A stretch of DNA of 24,122 nucleotides from an uncultured Desulfobacterium sp. (GTDB lineage: Bacteria > Desulfobacterota > Desulfobacteria > Desulfobacterales > Desulfobacteraceae): positions 1 to 24,122 of the forward strand of contig CAKZLA010000044.1 of NCBI GenBank assembly GCA_937124525.1, in the 5' to 3' direction. Made by a program: the position numbers and the translations under genes. The notes beneath the pieces were generated by a model that saw only the letters and a program-made list of their open reading frames with translations, made no database searches and had not been told where the DNA came from. The stretch's first letter is position 1; the number at the start of each line of letters is the position of its first letter. Below, in pieces: positions 1 to 7,807 of the stretch.

Positions 1-313
1 ATTCTCTTGTAGGCATAGTTAAATGAGTATCTAACATCTCTAATAAATACCTATTATATTGTTCTTTGGTAATATCGTTGGAGTCAAGTCGTTTGCGAGT
101 AATTATGACTCTTTTAATTAATCCTCCTAACATTGAATCGTGATGACAATGAATGTTCTCGTAGTTCTCATGACTTTCTTTCATACTATCAGGCTTGTCT
201 ATATCTTTTACAAGCGTATCATAGAAGATATAAGAAGCTCTTATTGTATAAGCATTTAAGTCTTCTGTTTGTATATTGTATTTATTAGCTATTTGTTCTA
301 ATTCAGTTTTCAT
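1..313 (-). CDS. AT-rich hypothetical protein, 3' part cut by window edge
   Basis: An open minus-strand frame starts at the ATG at 313 (MKTELEQIANKYNIQ...) and runs off the left edge without a stop, giving 104 visible residues. I do not recognise the family. The visible part is hydrophilic and probably mostly helical, with a His/Cys/Asn-rich patch near residue 50 and no membrane segment or signal peptide. The DNA is much richer in A+T than any other coding region here, and codons end mostly in A or T. A small frame overlaps its start by 11 bases, as in compact phage or mobile-element operons. No clear Shine-Dalgarno sequence precedes the ATG. It could be a phage or element gene, or sequence from another organism joined by assembly. 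The open frame is seen directly; the origin is inference. Confidence 0.5.
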   Translation of the reverse strand, partial: MKTELEQIANKYNIQTEDLNAYTIRASYIFYDTLVKDIDKPDSMKESHENYENIHCHHDSMLGGLIKRVIITRKRLDSNDITKEQYNRYLLEMLDTHLTMPTRE

Positions 314-422
314 AGTTATTTAGTTTTTCGGGTTTTAATCCGGGTAATTCCCATGTCGCGATTTTTGTAAAGCATTGTTCGCCCCTTTTCGTTGAGAGAT
401 ATTGTTTGTCTGGGTTGACCAT
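303..422 (-). CDS. small hypothetical ORF (39 aa) overlapping the partial AT-rich gene
   Basis: This minus-strand frame starts at an ATG at 422, encodes 39 residues (MVNPDKQYLSTKRG...) and stops 11 bases inside the next gene, an arrangement typical of translational coupling. The frame is open upstream to about 515, so the true product could be longer or be the tail of a truncated gene. A competing frame, 316..441 (41 aa, starting MGIFIVYG), ends two bases before the same downstream ATG; only one of the two is likely real. Neither has an obvious ribosome-binding site and I recognise neither. The change from AT-rich sequence to the normal composition of the window falls within or near this ORF. 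Confidence 0.25.
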   Translation of the reverse strand: MVNPDKQYLSTKRGEQCFTKIATWELPGLKPEKLNNYEN

Positions 423-558
423 AGACGATGAAAATTCCCATAGCAGGGGTGCTGATCTACCATGGGAAGAGACTATTTTCAGCTTGCCTGCATCCTGTTC
501 AGTTCTGCAATGACCTCATTTGCAAGAGGTTCCGGGCGATGTTCCATGAGTTGCAGGG

Positions 559-2130
559 TCAGCTGCTTTCCTGGTTCAGTAATTCCAGGGCCGAGGCAAG
601 GGTTTTATGGATGTCAAACAATTTGTCCACCCGGGTGATTTTCAACATTTGCCTTACATTGTTCGGTGGTTCACATAAAAAACATGATTTTCGGCTTTGA
701 AAGGTCAGTTTTCTTACCTTGAGAAAAAACATGATGGCAGAACTGTCCGCAAAGGAAAGTCCCCTGAGATTCAGCAGACAGTGTTTTCCGTCAAGTCTCC
801 GGGTGAATCCGGGGATATCCATTTTTGAAATTTTGTCCGCATCCAGTTGACCAAACAGGTGGAGAATGACCATATCTGGGTTTTCATCCTTAAAATAGGA
901 AAAATCTTTGTGCCCTGCATGGTCCAGCAGTGAGTTCATGGCCTCTTCCCGGGTATCAAAGAGAGCGTCCTTGAAAAGATCATGGATTCGGCTCACCTTC
1001 AGGGTGCGCAGCACCTGGGCCTGGATACCACAAAAGGCCAGGGGGAATTTTTCTTTTTGGGACTGGGTGTACAGTTTCACAAGAAAACCAATGCCCGAAG
1101 AATCCATAAAGGAGATCTGGGACAAATCTATGAGAAGGCAGTTGCTGCTGTCAATGCCCTCTATAATGGTTTTCCCCCGGGTGCTTATTTGGCTTACGTC
1201 CAGGGGATCATCAAGGACAATGACATCCACGGCCAGGGAGGCAGAGGTCTCTTTAGCCATTGCCGGGGAGGCGACACCACCTGCCTTGGTTGTTTGTTTG
1301 ATCTTGAGAGTAAAAAAAAGTTTGCGATATTTCATGTAAAGAATGGGGGGCAGGATCAGGATGCCGAATTTAAAGAAACCGATGAAGTAGCGTTTAAACA
1401 GCCGCATGGGGTCCTGGGTTATGCGGTATATCCACTCCAGGCCACTTTTTTGTATCCACACCGGTGCTCTTTTCACCCGTCCAGTGATAAATTCAAAGGT
1501 TCCCCCAATGCCTATGGTCACGGCAGCTTTGAGTTTTGAACGATTTCGTTCAAACCACATCTCCTGTTTGGGATTGCCAAATCCCACAAAGAGGATATCT
1601 GGACGGGCCTGGTTGATGTCTTCCAGGATTTGTTGATCCATGGTTTCTTCATCCAGGATTTTTTCCCCTTCCACATGGACAAAGGGGGAGTTGACACCGG
1701 CAACGCAAAGGTCTGGGTATTTCTCCTGGAAAATCTCTGCAGTTTTCCAGGCAACGTCTCCCTGGCCCCCCAGGAGATAGATGGATTTACCCCTCAGGGC
1801 ACAGGCCTTGGCAAGCCCCGGGACCAGATCCGCACCGGTGACCCGTTCCTTGAGCCGGGTCCCCAGAAGCCGGGCCGCCCACACCACGGGCATGCCGTCT
1901 GCTGTCACCAGATCAGCTTTTCTGAGGATGGTGACAAGTTCCGGGTTGCGGAACCGGTTGGGAAGCCAGGAAACGGTGTTAACAATAAAATCCACATTCA
2001 CCGTGGCCACGTATTTGGCCTTGTGATCCCTGGCAAACCGGTCAACCAGTTCAAAAATGGATTCAATGGCCTGATCAAAGGTGAGATTGTCAACGGGGAT
2101 GCCAAGGATCAATCCGGTTTCCTGTTTCAT
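559..2130 (-). CDS. WecG/TagA/CpsF-family (GT26) glycosyltransferase fused to two STAS domains
   Basis: Residues 1-245 are a full-length GT26 glycosyltransferase. Visible motifs are TADGMPVVWAARLLG (76-90), FVGFGNPKQEMW (181-192) and the GIGGTFEFITG-RVKRAPVW block (207-225). Family members transfer ManNAc-type sugars from UDP to a lipid-linked acceptor at the inner face of the membrane. A hydrophobic stretch (248-273) follows and may tether the protein. Residues ~300-400 form a STAS domain with FMDSSGIGFLV (341-351), the helix where anti-sigma-factor antagonists carry a phosphorylatable Ser. Residues ~416-518 form a second STAS domain with ADSSAIMFFL (461-470). A normal WecG is about 245 residues, so the 523-residue fusion is unusual. 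The ATG lies 6 bases after the preceding sulfotransferase stop, with a GGAG site upstream. It is the last gene of the sulfated-polysaccharide operon. The domain calls are confident; that STAS phosphorylation controls the enzyme is inference. Confidence 0.9.
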   Translation of the reverse strand: MKQETGLILGIPVDNLTFDQAIESIFELVDRFARDHKAKYVATVNVDFIVNTVSWLPNRFRNPELVTILRKADLVTADGMPVVWAARLLGTRLKERVTGADLVPGLAKACALRGKSIYLLGGQGDVAWKTAEIFQEKYPDLCVAGVNSPFVHVEGEKILDEETMDQQILEDINQARPDILFVGFGNPKQEMWFERNRSKLKAAVTIGIGGTFEFITGRVKRAPVWIQKSGLEWIYRITQDPMRLFKRYFIGFFKFGILILPPILYMKYRKLFFTLKIKQTTKAGGVASPAMAKETSASLAVDVIVLDDPLDVSQISTRGKTIIEGIDSSNCLLIDLSQISFMDSSGIGFLVKLYTQSQKEKFPLAFCGIQAQVLRTLKVSRIHDLFKDALFDTREEAMNSLLDHAGHKDFSYFKDENPDMVILHLFGQLDADKISKMDIPGFTRRLDGKHCLLNLRGLSFADSSAIMFFLKVRKLTFQSRKSCFLCEPPNNVRQMLKITRVDKLFDIHKTLASALELLNQESS

Positions 2131-2136
2131 TTTATT

Positions 2137-3018
2137 TTACTCCCATGCATGGTTGATTCGGGGATCTAAAAGGGATCGCCCGGTTTCCTTGAATGTATCA
2201 CAGCTTAAGCTTACATCCATCCAGGTTCCCAAAGTTTTTAAATCGTCATCAAATTGTTTTTTTAAAATATCAATATTTTCCGTGGTGAGGGTGGGGCGTT
2301 TTTCCATCTGCCAGGGTTTTTTGATGAAATTTCGAATACTTTTGGGAATGAAATTTCTTCGGACAAAGGTCATCATGGGATTATCAACAATGGCATCTCT
2401 CAATGGATTCACCTGTAGGCGATCCCTGGAGACATTGGAGGCCTGGAGGTCAAAGTCCCATTGGGGACCCTGGGTGTAACCCAGGAATTTGCAAACCCTG
2501 TCAAGCTCGTGCTGGGGCCGGGAAATAAGGGAGTCAAAGAATATGGGCAGAATGTTTTCCTGGCCATAGGTTTTTATGAAGGGGGCCAGCTGTTTTGTGT
2601 ACATGCTGTATTCAATGAGTATGGGAAGGGCCGTGACGGCGCGGTTGATATCCACAGATACCTCTTTTTCCGTCCAGTGATGGATGTACTGGGAGATGAG
2701 GCGATCAATGGGATGACGCATGACATAGATCAATTTCAGGGAAGGCATTGCGGCCTGCATCCGGGTAAGAGTCTCTGGGTAGGTGGGCAGCTTGGTGTAG
2801 TGGGTGCTGGATTCTCCGCACAGGGTGTTGTTATCGGCATCCCTGAACAGATCACTGTACCAGTCATGGCCCTGGGCGTAGATCTCATCGTTGCTGAAAA
2901 AGTTGGGTTCCTTGGGATCACTCATTAAAATGTCGGGCTGGATGGCCAGCTGGTCGTGCAGGGTACTGGTGGCACATTTCATGGCTCCGATGATGATAAA
3001 GTCCGGTATCTTTTTCAT
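2137..3018 (-). CDS. PAPS-dependent sulfotransferase (heparan-sulfotransferase-like)
   Basis: This protein likely transfers sulfate from PAPS to a glycan hydroxyl or amine. Near the N-terminus the 5'-phosphosulfate-binding loop reads FIIIGAMKCATST (7-19), with the catalytic-type Lys at 14. KEPNFFS (36-42) is characteristic of the heparan/NDST branch. The 3'-phosphate-binding segment reads YVMRHPIDRLIS (98-109). Length (293 aa) is normal for a soluble Sulfotransfer_1 protein. I chose the ATG at 3018 rather than 3090 because AGGA sits 7 bases before it, the PAPS loop then starts in the usual place, and it avoids overlap with the glycosyltransferase that ends at 3068. It lies between the GT2 gene and the GT26-STAS gene in a close-packed operon, so its acceptor is probably the polysaccharide made by this cluster. 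Acceptor identity cannot be read from the sequence. Confidence 0.9.
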   Translation of the reverse strand: MKKIPDFIIIGAMKCATSTLHDQLAIQPDILMSDPKEPNFFSNDEIYAQGHDWYSDLFRDADNNTLCGESSTHYTKLPTYPETLTRMQAAMPSLKLIYVMRHPIDRLISQYIHHWTEKEVSVDINRAVTALPILIEYSMYTKQLAPFIKTYGQENILPIFFDSLISRPQHELDRVCKFLGYTQGPQWDFDLQASNVSRDRLQVNPLRDAIVDNPMMTFVRRNFIPKSIRNFIKKPWQMEKRPTLTTENIDILKKQFDDDLKTLGTWMDVSLSCDTFKETGRSLLDPRINHAWE

Positions 3019-3067
3019 TTTTGTCCTGCGTGCTAAAGGGTGTTTAAATGGATAATCCTGTCCCCGG

Positions 3068-4033
3068 TCATGGCTGGTGTAATGATGCATTCCCTTGTAA
3101 AGGGGCGGTGAACTGTATCCAGGTGTCTCTTACACTGTATTGACAGTTATGGGGTTGTTTATTGCCCAAGGCTTCCCGGAGTCGGGCCACGAGCCAGCCA
3201 CCGGTCCACATCATGTTGGCCAGGAATAGTCCCTTGCCACCGGTGAATTTTGCAAAATACCGGGTCCTGGAGGCATAAAAGTAGTGGGGGAGACGTCGAC
3301 GCTTTGCCAGGGAGGACTTTACCGGAGAGCTTCCCCCCCGCAGATGGACCACCCGGGCCCGGGGCCAGTGGAGAATCTGCCACCCATTGTCCCACACCCG
3401 ACGGCAATAGTCATTATCTTCAAAATACATGAAATAGCCATCATCCATCATCCCCACCTCTTTTATGACCTGGTGGCGGATCAACACACAGGCAAAGCTG
3501 GTCCAAGGCGGACGCATGGGGGCATCAGAGACATCAATGGGCACATCATGGGATTTGAGCAAGCGGGTGACAGGGCCGGTCCCTGCGGCATCAATGGTCT
3601 GACTCCATGGGGTGTGGTTGTTAAAACAGCTGATTTGGGGCGTGGCATCGGGCCACTCCAGTCGGGGGCTTACCACACCGACGTGGGGGTGTTTGTCCAT
3701 GGCATCCAAAAGGTGTGATAGAGCCCGGGGGTGGACAATGGTGTCACTGTTCAGCAGCAGGTAAAATTGGGCTTTAACTGCTTGAATGCCCAGGTTGTTA
3801 CCCCAGGAAAAACCACCGTTCAGTGGAGAGTGCACCAGGCTGATCCATGAATCCCATTGATTTTTGAGGATCTTTTCTTCAATGATTTTGCCTGAACCAT
3901 CCGGGGAATTGTTGTCCACCAGCACCACCACATCCTTGGTGGGATCTATTTCATGCTCCAGGGAGGTGAGGCATTGTATGGTCAGGTCAAAGGAGCAGTA
4001 GTTGATGATAACAACGGATAGCCGATGGCCCAT
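3068..4033 (-). CDS. GT2 family glycosyltransferase (rhamnosyltransferase-like)
   Basis: This is a GT-A fold inverting glycosyltransferase of 321 aa, a usual length for the family. The N-terminus LSVVIINYCSFDLT (5-18) and VDNNSPDGSG (39-48) form the nucleotide-binding part. GGFSWGNNLG (73-82) and LLNSDT (93-98) hold the DXD-equivalent metal site. GYFMYFEDNDYCRRV (199-213) holds the catalytic acidic pair, followed by a VVHLRGGSS segment (228-236). This pattern is typical of WbbL-like rhamnosyl or deoxysugar transferases in O-antigen and exopolysaccharide clusters. The ATG at 4033 has an AAGGAAA site. It begins 20 bases after the upstream kinase-fold gene and is followed by a sulfotransferase. 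The sugar donor is not determinable from sequence alone. Confidence 0.9.
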   Translation of the reverse strand: MGHRLSVVIINYCSFDLTIQCLTSLEHEIDPTKDVVVLVDNNSPDGSGKIIEEKILKNQWDSWISLVHSPLNGGFSWGNNLGIQAVKAQFYLLLNSDTIVHPRALSHLLDAMDKHPHVGVVSPRLEWPDATPQISCFNNHTPWSQTIDAAGTGPVTRLLKSHDVPIDVSDAPMRPPWTSFACVLIRHQVIKEVGMMDDGYFMYFEDNDYCRRVWDNGWQILHWPRARVVHLRGGSSPVKSSLAKRRRLPHYFYASRTRYFAKFTGGKGLFLANMMWTGGWLVARLREALGNKQPHNCQYSVRDTWIQFTAPLQGNASLHQP

Positions 4034-4053
4034 GTTTTTTTCCTTTGTCTGAA

Positions 4054-5016
4054 TTAATAAGTGCGGCTTAAGGTGTACAGCCCCTTTGACAAATTTACGT
4101 AAGCATGGTGGGGAAACTGGTTAAGATTCTGTCCCAGGACCCCAAGGGAGGTCAGCAGATATCCGACGGCATCCATGGGACGGCACCCCAGGATATTACA
4201 ATGATCCTGAATCAATTTTTTACCATAAGCCCGGGGAACTGTGAAGCTCTGGAGGAATTTAAAAAGATCAAAAAAAGGAATGCCCGAAGTGTCTGCCCCT
4301 GCCCAGTCAATGATCCGAATATGCCGGGTGAAAATATGGGCATTGGGAGGCAGCATGATGTTGCCCCGCCACAGATCATTGTGGGCCAGGGTTGTGCAGG
4401 GATGCCAAGCCCCGGACTCCAGGTTTTTGATGGCCTCTTCAGCGCTTTTGATCATCTCCCGGGGGAACGCCTTTTCCCGGCAAATTGACTCCAGGGGGGA
4501 GGTGATCGTCGTGGATTGATCTTTATCCGGGATTGTCTTTTGGGTTTGGTTCATCACATCGGCGAGCCATTGGCCCACCACAGGGGTAAGGAGGCGTTTT
4601 TGCAGCTGCCATATCCATCTGTTTTGGGTCAACGGGGTGTTTAGATCATAGATGGCCCAGGAGATCCCCTGGACATCCCCATTTAAGAAAGGCAAATCAA
4701 TGACCTGGTTATGGGATGCCTGTAGCAGGCTTTTTGATGCCTGGGCCTTTTCAACATTATCCTTGACCAGAGTTTTGCCAATGGGATTGGCGCAGAGTAT
4801 GAACGCTGCGGAGGTCCCACTCTCATTTTTTATCACCCCTTTATAGGTCACATCAATGGGGTAATAGTTGTTTTTCATGGGACCCGGGTCAAGAATCATC
4901 TTGTCAATGGCCAGCCGCCGCCGGTGGATCTCGTCTTCACCGGACAATGTCTGTTTCAAAGCCTCCAGAACGGGGAGAAATCGAGCCGGGTCAAAGTATG
5001 TACTCATTTCTGTCAT
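4054..5016 (-). CDS. aminoglycoside-phosphotransferase (APH)/choline-kinase-fold protein
   Basis: The C-terminal half carries the signature of the APH/ChoK kinase fold. LAHNDLWRGNIML (210-222) is the Brenner catalytic loop with Asp214 as base and Asn219 as metal ligand, and IRIIDWAGAD (233-242) gives the Mg-binding Asp237. The N-terminal lobe is divergent and I could not place the ATP-binding Lys with confidence. The length (320 aa) fits the family. No membrane segments are visible, so it should be cytoplasmic. It sits mid-operon between the APS-kinase fusion (27-base gap) and the GT2 gene (20-base gap), so it more likely phosphorylates a sugar, polyol or choline-like building block of the glycan than an antibiotic. 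An AGGGGG site precedes the ATG at 5016. The exact substrate is unknown. Confidence 0.75.
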   Translation of the reverse strand: MTEMSTYFDPARFLPVLEALKQTLSGEDEIHRRRLAIDKMILDPGPMKNNYYPIDVTYKGVIKNESGTSAAFILCANPIGKTLVKDNVEKAQASKSLLQASHNQVIDLPFLNGDVQGISWAIYDLNTPLTQNRWIWQLQKRLLTPVVGQWLADVMNQTQKTIPDKDQSTTITSPLESICREKAFPREMIKSAEEAIKNLESGAWHPCTTLAHNDLWRGNIMLPPNAHIFTRHIRIIDWAGADTSGIPFFDLFKFLQSFTVPRAYGKKLIQDHCNILGCRPMDAVGYLLTSLGVLGQNLNQFPHHAYVNLSKGLYTLSRTY

Positions 5017-5043
5017 TTTGCCCCCTTGGAGCCGTCAATCCAT

Positions 5044-6756
5044 TTACAAGATACCGTTGTTTTTGATATATCCCTGCTTTTCCAGAAATTCCATTACCAT
5101 CTGGGCACCCTCAGCCTGGGTGGTATTGGAAGTGTCAATGGTGATTTCCGCATCCAAAGGCGCATTGTAGGGATCATCCACCCCGGTGACGCCTTTGATT
5201 TTCCCCTGTTTGGCCTTGGCATAAAGCCCTTTTCTATCCCGGAGTTCACACACCTCAAAGGGGGTGTTCATGTGAATTTCAACATATCCACCATATTGGC
5301 TGATGAGATCCCTGTTGAATCGTCGGGACTCTTCATAGGGGGCAATGGGTGCACAGATGGCAATGCCCCGGTTTTTGGTGATTTCACTGGCCACAAAACC
5401 GATGCGCCGCACATTAATCTCCCGGTGCTCCTTGGAAAAATTTAGCTCCCTGGAAAGATTACTTCGCACAATATCGCCATCAAGCAGGGTCACCGGGCGG
5501 TCCCGCATTTCCATGAATTTTACGTATAGAACCCTTGCCAGGGTGGATTTCCCCGCACCGGAGAGCCCTGTCATAAAAAGGGTGAAGCCCTGTTTGTGTC
5601 GGGGGGGGTAGGTTTTCTTTAATTCGGCCACCACCTGGGGAAAGGCAAACCATTCGGGAATCTCTTCGTCAAATTCCAGGCAGCGCCGCAGCTCTGAAGA
5701 GGAAATTTCCCGGGTTTCCATGTCCGGCTGGATTTCATTGCGGGGGAAATATCGTTTCTGGCTGGGGACATAGACCATGGGGTCCAGGGGCACCATTTCA
5801 ATGCCGATTTCCGACCCATGGGTCTTTACCAGCTCCTGGGCCTTGCCCGGGGGGTAAAAAAGATGATCCCCGGTCTCATGCATAAATGGGTCTGCCTGGT
5901 CCGGGGCCACCATAAAATGGGTGCAGCCAAAATTTTTCTTGATAATTGCCTGGAGCACGGCTTCTTTGGGGCCTGCTTTTCTGGAAGCAAAGGGCAGAAG
6001 TCCCAGCATGATCATGGTTTTGGGAAATTGCTGTACAAAGGCCTTGTAGCAATACACCGTGGTGAAATGATCCAGATCCCCCGGGGCGGGAATACCTGCC
6101 ACGGGTTGGAGAAAAATGTTTGCCCGGGCATCCCTGGCTGCCTGGATTACCATCTCCTTATGGGCACAGTGGAGGAGTTTTTCCGTATGAAACCCGATGA
6201 CGTTGCGCCATCCGTTCTGGGTGAAGCTTCGATGGGTTTCAGAGGGGGGGGTTCTAAGATCCATGAAATCAAAGTGCAGGGGGTGGTGAAGACCTTCGAT
6301 GGTGCCGCCGATGTACCAGGGTTCGGTTTTGTTAAAAAGGTTAAACACCGAGGGGTGGAGATGTTCGTCCTCTGTGCCATAGATGGCCTGGGCCTCCAGG
6401 CGTTTGTCAGGTTTCCAGATGTCTTTGATGTGCAAAATGGCCAGGAGAAATCCTTCGGAATCGCATAATCCCAAGTCCTTGTCCGGCTCCAGGGAGGTGG
6501 CAAGGGCCTCTGGAATATCAAGACAGATGGGAAGGGGCCACACCGATCCATTGACAAGACAGCCCTTTTCCAGCACGGATTCATAGTCTTCCCGGAGCAT
6601 GAAACCGTTCAGGGGGTAAAAAGCCCGGTTGCACAAAAGTTCCAGGTCATATATCTGCCGTTCGTTGAGGTTGAACTTTATCAGGTCCAGTGCCTCTTGT
6701 TTCAAACGTTCCACTCTTCTGAAGTGGACCATCAGGCTTTCGGAAAAATCATTCAT
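5044..6756 (-). CDS. cysC: ATP-sulfurylase-like domain (degenerate) fused to APS kinase
   Basis: Residues ~25-375 align by eye along the whole length of a sulfate adenylyltransferase, including CNRAFYPLNGF (42-52), a PGDLDHFT segment (225-232), LPFASRKAGPKEA (254-266) and SSSELRRCL (352-360). Two active-site signatures are altered. The QTRNP block reads FHTEKLLHCAH (189-199), keeping only the two His, and GRDHAG reads APDQAD (284-289). Residues ~390-565 are a complete APS kinase with P-loop GLSGAGKST (397-405), DGD (426-428), IAPYEESR (471-478) and VTGVDDPYNAP (523-533). The expected activity is APS to PAPS with ATP. PAPS is the donor for the two sulfotransferases of the operon, which explains its presence. 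A sulfate reducer has plenty of APS from its dissimilatory ATP sulfurylase, which could let the front domain decay or change role. AAGGGG precedes the ATG at 6756. Confidence 0.88.
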   Translation of the reverse strand: MNDFSESLMVHFRRVERLKQEALDLIKFNLNERQIYDLELLCNRAFYPLNGFMLREDYESVLEKGCLVNGSVWPLPICLDIPEALATSLEPDKDLGLCDSEGFLLAILHIKDIWKPDKRLEAQAIYGTEDEHLHPSVFNLFNKTEPWYIGGTIEGLHHPLHFDFMDLRTPPSETHRSFTQNGWRNVIGFHTEKLLHCAHKEMVIQAARDARANIFLQPVAGIPAPGDLDHFTTVYCYKAFVQQFPKTMIMLGLLPFASRKAGPKEAVLQAIIKKNFGCTHFMVAPDQADPFMHETGDHLFYPPGKAQELVKTHGSEIGIEMVPLDPMVYVPSQKRYFPRNEIQPDMETREISSSELRRCLEFDEEIPEWFAFPQVVAELKKTYPPRHKQGFTLFMTGLSGAGKSTLARVLYVKFMEMRDRPVTLLDGDIVRSNLSRELNFSKEHREINVRRIGFVASEITKNRGIAICAPIAPYEESRRFNRDLISQYGGYVEIHMNTPFEVCELRDRKGLYAKAKQGKIKGVTGVDDPYNAPLDAEITIDTSNTTQAEGAQMVMEFLEKQGYIKNNGIL

Positions 6757-6829
6757 GGGATTTCATTCCCCTTTATCAGGTTTGTCTGGCTGGATCACAA
6801 GCTGGCACGTTATAACCATGCATGTTTTA

Positions 6830-7768
6830 TTAATAATTTTTTTCTAAATTTTTCAGCTGCTTTTGTTTTATTCTTTGTAATTTTATTTTATGCACGCCCA
6901 CCAGTGATTTTAATCGAAGTTTGCGGCCAAGGAAGCCAATAAAATACAGAAAAAAACCTTCCTCTGCAATACCCCGGGATTTGATACCTGCAAAGTCTCT
7001 GATTTTGAGCTCTAAAGCCTTTGTCCTGCTGATTTTCAGCAACGGATAAGGAGATGGCTGATATTTTTTTTGATGAAGAAGGTTTCCAACCCTTGATTCG
7101 ATGAGTTGTACGTCGTATTTTCCCAGTTGCTTTTTCCATCGAAAGGTCAGGGATGGCTTGGGGCAGGTGTATTTGGTGGGAGTGATGCAATTAATAAATG
7201 TTTCCATGTAGTTAACACCTATAAATGCACAAATTTTTTGGAGTTCCAACTCTGGCTGGGTAACGAAATCTTCATATCTCAACTCAAGCCATGCATTTTT
7301 ATCAATGACAGCCTTCAGTGACTCCCATTCTTTTTCAGCGGTTATCCACAGGTCTGGTGCATAATAATACGATGCGCTCCATCCCAGTTTTACGCTGGAG
7401 ATGGCTATGTCCCGGGGGTCCCGAATGATATGAATATATTTTGCATTTTTGTAGAGATGGGGAATTTTTTTAAATCCCACGTGGACGGTGACACCCAGAA
7501 TTTCTTTTTTACCCAGTGCCATATGGGCTTTGTTATTTAGATATGCCCGGAGATCCTCCATGGAAGAGGGACTGGGTTCCTCAGTTTTTGCGGTATTAAC
7601 GTTTTTCCGTACCCGGCCATGGCCATCAATGAAATTAACGGCAAATTCCCAACCCCTGTCCCAGGAAATTTTAGGATGCTCATTTAACATGACTCGGAAC
7701 AGGGTAGTACCTGATCGTCTTGCACCTACAAGAAAAATAGGAGTGATAAATTTTTCATTTGTTTCCAT
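6830..7768 (-). CDS. sulfotransferase family protein, first gene of the operon
   Basis: The N-terminus has the PAPS 5'-phosphosulfate loop IFLVGARRSGTTLF (11-24), and the 3'-phosphate motif is YIHIIRDPRDIAIS (111-124). ELRYEDFVTQPE (162-173) is the typical mid-domain segment of Sulfotransfer_1/3 proteins. The C-terminal ~80 residues are rich in Lys and Arg and are less like the family. Length is 312 aa. The subtype (RSGTT loop) differs from the second sulfotransferase of the cluster (KCATS loop), which suggests two different acceptor positions on the glycan. The ATG at 7768 has an AAGGAAG site. The gene follows an 871-base non-coding gap containing a 138-bp repeat element, so transcription of the whole operon probably starts just upstream of it. 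Confidence 0.88.
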   Translation of the reverse strand: METNEKFITPIFLVGARRSGTTLFRVMLNEHPKISWDRGWEFAVNFIDGHGRVRKNVNTAKTEEPSPSSMEDLRAYLNNKAHMALGKKEILGVTVHVGFKKIPHLYKNAKYIHIIRDPRDIAISSVKLGWSASYYYAPDLWITAEKEWESLKAVIDKNAWLELRYEDFVTQPELELQKICAFIGVNYMETFINCITPTKYTCPKPSLTFRWKKQLGKYDVQLIESRVGNLLHQKKYQPSPYPLLKISRTKALELKIRDFAGIKSRGIAEEGFFLYFIGFLGRKLRLKSLVGVHKIKLQRIKQKQLKNLEKNY

Positions 7769-7792
7769 TTTTCTTCCTTTTCAATGTTAAGA

Positions 7793-7801
7793 TGTATAGC
7801 A
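7793..7801 (-). promoter_or_regulatory. candidate extended -10 promoter for the sulfation operon
   Basis: Read on the minus strand, 7801 down to 7793 is TGCTATACA, an extended -10 element (TGn followed by TATACA). It lies about 25 bases before the sulfotransferase ATG and 7 bases beyond the end of the 138-bp element. No good -35 is found at 17 bases, although TTGGTA inside the element lies at 20. Position and motif are seen; promoter activity is inferred. Confidence 0.3.
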
Positions 7802-7807
7802 TTTTCA

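Noticed and set aside
479..547. 22-codon minus-strand ORF (MEHRPEPLANEVIAELNRM...) just after the GT26-STAS gene
   Set aside because: The composition looks protein-like, but there is no ribosome-binding site and it is too short to support; the frame extends back only ~20 codons into the GT26-STAS gene.
1630..2169. Long plus-strand open frames opposite the GT26-STAS gene (also 908-1339 and 982-1539)
   Set aside because: They are antisense to a gene with clear domain motifs and encode no recognisable sequence.
3019..3090. Upstream in-frame start of the second sulfotransferase (MHHYTSHD...)
   Set aside because: It would overlap the GT2 gene, has no ribosome-binding site, and the ATG at 3018 has a good one directly before the conserved fold.
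5818..6468. 216-codon plus-strand frame opposite the APS-kinase fusion
   Set aside because: It mirrors a confidently identified gene and lacks motifs or a ribosome-binding site.
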